This document shows positions 59,613 to 64,000 of a stretch of DNA of 64,000 nt, piece after piece (the stretch's first letter is position 1; every line of letters starts with the position of its first letter). The stretch covers positions 1 through 64,000 of the forward strand of contig JABYQS010000165.1 in the NCBI GenBank assembly GCA_022592435.1. Reading direction: 5' to 3'. The notes beneath the pieces are model-generated. The model was not told where the DNA came from, made no database searches, and saw only the letters and a program-made list of their open reading frames with translations. Made by a program: the position numbers and the translations under genes. Source of the stretch: Cerioporus squamosus. Its lineage: Eukaryota; Basidiomycota; Agaricomycetes; Polyporales; Polyporaceae.

Positions 59613-60138
59613 TTAAGAAGAGGAACGGAATCTTAGCGTGGTCTGCCGCAACGGTCGCGCCGGCGCAGCCCCGCCATCGTCTCTGCGGCTCGCGCTCTGG
59701 CGGTCTTCAGTCTGTAGGTCGCCGAAGGTCTGATGCAGCCGTCGTGTCGCGTTGACGTATTTGAAGAGCCGAGTAGTGCCCTCGTCCGTGGACATGAGGT
59801 AATCCAGCCGAAGTCCATTGCGTCCCAGAGGCCCCAAGAAGACGCGTCGCTGCAGGGAGAACTTGGGACACTGCAGGACGAAGTGTTGCACTGTCTCCTT
59901 CACTGCGCCGCAGCCCTGGCAGCGCTGCGTGTTTGCCCGTCCAATCGTGTGGAGGTGGTGGTTCAGCGGTGCATGCCCTGTACGCAGTTGGATCAGTAGC
60001 GAAGCATTGCGCCGCGACAGGGGCGCAGCCAGCTTCTGGAAACGTGCAGAGGGAAGCGCAGGGTCCACTCGCCGAAGTTCGATGCCCCTCTTTGATGCCC
60101 GCCATCGCTGTTGACAATGGTTGATGGTGGAGGAGCAC
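59613..60138 (-). mobile_element. LINE-type retrotransposon 3' fragment
   Basis: The minus-strand ORF ends with the typical C-terminal part of non-LTR retrotransposon polyproteins: RTGHAPLNHHLHTIGRA, then a CCHC knuckle (CQGCG, x7, H, x4, C) in ETVQHFVLQCPKF, and a basic tail. Reverse transcriptase and endonuclease are absent, so this is a 5'-truncated copy, the usual product of incomplete reverse transcription. The ORF has no internal stop over about 150 codons, so the insertion is probably not very old. Target-site duplications were not identified. Confidence 0.75.
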
Positions 60139-60456
60139 TAGGCTCGGGTCAGCACCGCCACGAGGATTAGTCTTTCATTAGTAGCCTATCCTTACTACTG
60201 GCTACTTACCCAGTTACTTACTCTTCATTACTCTCCTTGAATGACCAACCGAAGCCGCGTGCACCTTGTGACTGTACGTCGGTTCCACAAGTACGCAGCA
60301 CACTTCATGCACAAGAATATTCAACATCCACATAGTCGTGGACTACCCGATAGTATTGCACAGAGGAGCCGGATTGATGATACACTCGTGTACAAAGTGT
60401 TCTACGGAGACCGTCCTTTTCTACCCATACTAAGACACCAACGGTTCGCAAGACGT
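60139..60456. other. Intergenic between LINE fragment and fungalysin gene
   Basis: The stretch includes a short region rich in TACTTAC-like words (60175-60235) and the fungalysin 3' flank. No gene was recognised. Confidence 0.45.
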
Positions 60457-62420
60457 CTAGCAGCCAGAGGGGACAGTGCTGTCGTCGTTGTGGTTCGCAG
60501 CGTTGACACCGAGACCCCTGCTCGCGAACGCCTTCCAGAGCAGGCACTTGTTCGCGCCGGCATAGCGGTTCGCGTCCGCCTGGATCCACGCATCGCGCGC
60601 GGTGAGGAAGGTCGGGTTGCACGGCTGGAGCGCGAGCGCGTCGATGAAGAGGTGGAGGAAGACCGAGTTGCCCGCCGTGCTGGACGGGTTCGTCTTCGCG
60701 TCGGCGGCGAAGCCGTGCGCGGAGACGAGCGAGGCGTAGACGTTGTGGAGGAGGTTCGCCCAGACCTCGCCGATGTTGTGCACCTCGTTGAGCGTCTTGA
60801 TGGACGAGTAGCGGAGCGGGTTTGTCGACGCCGACGTCGAGTAGGGGTGCGTGCGGATGCCCGAGGGGTCGTTGATCACCCACTGACCCAGGACGTAGTC
60901 GTCGGTCGTCGAGTCCTGGTGGAGCCAACTGTGAGAGGCGATGAGCGTCCGCATCGTTGGAAGGATTATCATGAACCACTCACTCAGCGAAGGCGTCGGA
61001 CCAGCCCTCACCCATACCGCCCGCCTCGGTGGTCTGGAGGCAGCGGCCGGTACCACCGCCAGTGACGCGGTTGGTAAGACCGTGCGTGTTCTCGTGGGCG
61101 ACGATGTCATTCTCGAGGGCGCCGTCACGGTCCGGGTTGGTCTGGTCCCAGAGGAACATGCGCATCGCTCCGCTCTGGCCATCGGGGGGCGTCGAGAAGT
61201 CGGCGTTGTCGATGCCAGCGGAGTCCTGGACGGAGATCGTGACGCGGTCGTTGCCCTTGCCGCCCTTGTTGAAGTTGCTGTTCTGGAAGTTGAACGAGGC
61301 CTCGGTGAAGCCGTAGCGGTAGTGGATGTCGTGGATCGAGTTGACGAGGTAGAACGCGTTGACGCGCGCCGCGTTCACGTTCGCCGTCGTCGTGGGCGCG
61401 GTCGAGAAGTTGACGGGATAGTTGAAAACGAGGCCCGAGCTCGACTGCGACGTCGTGGAGCTCTGGCTGCTCTTGAACGCGATCGCGTTGTTACCGGCGG
61501 TGGTGGTGGTCGAGGTCGTGCCGTCGCTGTGCCAGCCCTGAGGAGAAGCAGTGGTGTCCTGCGGGTCAGTGAGCGTCTGGAACCCCTCGGTGGGGATCTC
61601 CTTGGTGATAGGGAGGACAAGGTACTGCACATGACACCATTAGCAACCGTCGAAATCACAATAGGTGCATAATTCTCACCGAAGCCTTGGAGACGAAGTC
61701 GACAACGGACACCAGCTCGCCGGTGTGGGCGTCGACGAACGCCTCAAACCAGGTACTAGCCTCCTCGTTGCGAACCTGGAAGGAGCGCGTAAGGACGAGG
61801 GATCCGTCATCCTTGGCGAAGTACTCGAGCTGAGGCTCGGGGAAGTTGTCGGCGTCGAACTTGCCGTTGAGCTGCTTCTCAGCAACCGCAATGGCGTCCT
61901 CGACGGAGACGGACGGCGTGGCCGCTGCGACCTTGGAGGTCTTGACGAAGGAGGAACCGAACGCAGCGACCTTGTTGTCCTTGTTGAAGGCGACGTTCGC
62001 AACCGCGTTGGCAACGGGGATGCCATTCACAGCCTGCTTGAAGTAGACGTGGCTGGCGGCCTCACTCTCGAATGAGGAGCGGACGTGGACGGCATCGGCA
62101 TCGACACCGTGGCGCGACTGCACGAAGGCAACGGCAGAGTCTTCGAGAGACGCGTCAGAGCGCTTAGACAGAGGGTGATCGATACCCTCCCCGAAGGTCT
62201 AGACGGGCGCAAGTGGTCAGCAGTAGGCGGGGGACGAGCTGGGAGCGGGAGTTACCTCGTAGGTCGAGGCGGGGTGGTAAGCCTCGATCTTGAAATCCCC
62301 GACCTCACGAGTGCGGTGGGTGGCGTACTTCGAAGTGACGGGGTACGGGACCGCAGTCGCAGTGTGGGCGCAGAGCACCGCGAGGAAGACGGAAGCGAAG
62401 ACCTTCTTGAATGCGAACAT
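60457..62420 (-). CDS. Fungalysin, secreted M36 metallopeptidase, four exons
   Basis: Exons 62420-62256, 62198-61680, 61624-60984 and 60928-60457 join in frame to 598 residues, normal for the family. Residues 1 to about 23 are a signal peptide (FKKVFASVFLAVLCAHTATA), followed by the propeptide (FTP and PepSY-like regions; VYFKQAVNGIPVANAVANV) and the catalytic domain. The zinc site HENTH lies at about residues 405-409, with the third ligand Glu in GGMGEGWSD at about 434. Introns are 55-57 nt. The enzyme is released as a zymogen and degrades extracellular protein, usually for nitrogen supply. A TATAAAAG box lies about 145 nt upstream. All catalytic residues are present and no break was found. 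Confidence 0.93.
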
Positions 62421-62564
62421 GGCTCAAGCAGGTGGTTCTGGAAATGGTCCGTGAACGGGTGCGAGAGTGCGCTGGTGAGGGGAGAGACTGAGACCGGTGA
62501 GAGTCTGTCTGAGCTACGACGATGAACGAAGTCGCCTGGAGCACCCTGAAGGGCACAGCGACGT

Positions 62565-62572
62565 CTTTTATA
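62565..62572 (-). promoter_or_regulatory. TATA box of the fungalysin gene
   Basis: It reads TATAAAAG on the minus strand, about 145 nt upstream of the start codon at 62420, consistent with a strong regulated promoter for a secreted enzyme. Confidence 0.65.
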
Positions 62573-64000
62573 CCTGCATGTTATCGCGTGCTGCTCGCGT
62601 CGTTTCAAGTTCCGTAGGCGGGACCGCGCTCGAGAGGTGCGACCGCATGGATGCTCGGGCGTGTCGTCGCCAGAGACCGGGCTGCTCAACGGTGGCCATG
62701 CAGAACAGAGGCACGCAACATCACGAGGCTGCGAAGCAGCGTGATAACGATCCGCCGGAAGCTGCATTGCAGCGACGAGTACAGGACTCGCATTTGTCCC
62801 GCCGGCTTCATCAGATCCGAGTTCGCATGGCGGGAAAGTGAAGCCCCGTTTAAACGGGCTGACGACGACACTAGGGAAAGGTATCAGTTAACTGGGCGAA
62901 CTATCCTCCGGCACAGTGGGTCGACCACCATACGTACCCCACGTTTCCGTCCGGACGCTAGAAACAGTAAAGCCGCTGTCTGTTCGTAAGATAGGCCGCT
63001 TCGAAGCTTCTGCTATGGACGTACCGACGAAGGTCCGCCACCTATCTGCTCTCTGGGAAAGTCAGGACAAGTGTCCATTACCGAGACGTTCCCCACGCCC
63101 GCGTGCTCGTACGAGGTCGACGCCTTCCAATACCGATGCCAAGCATTGCTCCAGTTGGACGCTGTAGAATGACAACAGAAGTCAGAGCGACGACGTTATC
63201 GCCGCCGTGCACTGACCCCGCCATAACATCGCCACATCCCATATGCGCTCGCGCTAGACGACGCTGGCAAAGAAACGATGATAGAACATCTACATCACCT
63301 CTCATCATGATCTGCTAGATGCATGAAGTCGACAGCTCGCCATCACTTCTGGACGGAATGTCTTGGCAAAAGAAGCAGCTGAGGCATCGGTCGCCATACG
63401 AGATACGCCATCACCCAGACCACTCACCATATGTCCGCTATCCCGAGTCTCATGCAGCGGTCTGGATCGGAGAGAACGAGTGCAACTGAATGCTGGTCGA
63501 CGCAGATGCCGCATGGCGCATTCTCACAGGCTCGTATGTCGTCGACGCGTCCTCGCACTGCAGTTCGCGAAACAAAGCAGGGTATCAGCCACGGATATCA
63601 ACGGCCCAGACGAACGACCGGACGTACTCGTTATTCAGCGACTGATGAGACAGTGCTTGTTATGTTAGTTGCAATCGGTCTCGACAAGGCCAAGCCCAAG
63701 TCCCACTTGAGGTAAGTACAGGAGGAGAGGCTCACGGAAGTCGATGAGCGAGCGGGTGCAAGAAGAGCCCGGCCGTCGAGGATACATCAGAAACAGACAT
63801 TCGAACTTCCACTCGAACTGCCTCCGAGAACGCCGGGCGCCTCTTGTAAGCAACGCGTCCCGACTCCCGCCGGTTCCGGCGGTCTTTGTTCTTCTTTGTT
63901 CCCGTACATAGCAGGCCTTGGAAGAACGGTCGTTGTAGGCTCAGGTGCAGTATTGTCGTTGCGTGCAGCGGCATGGTACTCCTCGAAGTTGCCTACAGGC
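62573..64000. other. Right edge, nothing recognised
   Basis: No gene family was recognised. A plus-strand stretch at about 63672-63714 (AIGLDKAKPKSHLR followed by a GTAAGT donor) could be an exon of an unidentified gene, but no partner exon could be tied to it. Confidence 0.35.

Noticed and set aside
1..64000. CRISPR arrays, tRNA or rRNA genes, riboswitches
   Set aside because: No regularly spaced short repeats, tRNA-like clover leaves or rRNA sequence were noticed, and the intron-rich gene structure is eukaryotic.

Overview
The window is nuclear DNA of a filamentous basidiomycete, most likely an Agaricomycete. Genes are GC-rich and cut by many 45-95 nt GT-AG introns. Several families are typical of that group: two DUF6533-type seven-helix proteins, F-box proteins, an M36 fungalysin and short secreted proteins. 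No tRNA, rRNA, CRISPR array or bacterial operon was seen.

Layout. Left arm (1-4182): an allantoinase gene carrying two compensating single-base shifts, then a small secreted protein. Central array (4183-41557): a complete condensin subunit gene (cnd3/YCG1/CAP-G homologue, minus strand) stands head-to-head with a RING-H2 gene (plus strand), but the pair has been split by a tandem array. The order is: full cnd3 - RING 5' fragment - spacer A; cnd3 5' fragment - RING 5' fragment - spacer B; the same with spacer C; then cnd3 5' fragment - full RING gene. The unit is about 9.6 kb (starts at 15020, 24622, 34242). The 230-240 bp region between the two start codons therefore occurs four times. The 5.8-6.9 kb spacer has no long ORF, but it holds two divergent, intron-rich gene-like stretches of no family I recognise. 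Copies C and D of the cnd3 fragment are still open and could encode a 471-residue truncated Cnd3 with a new C-terminal tail.

Right arm (41558-64000): an F-box-like gene, a secreted Ser/Ala/Pro/Val repeat protein, a P2C-type (Na+/K+-ATPase-like) P-type ATPase with one frameshift, two DUF6533-like membrane protein genes (the second decayed or mis-sequenced), a second, intronless F-box gene, a LINE 3' fragment and an intact fungalysin metallopeptidase gene.

Several single-copy genes carry isolated one-base indels in short G/C runs. These may be residual sequencing errors or real inactivation, so the frameshifted genes should be read with that in mind. Exon borders were placed by eye from splice signals, reading frame and expected protein sequence.
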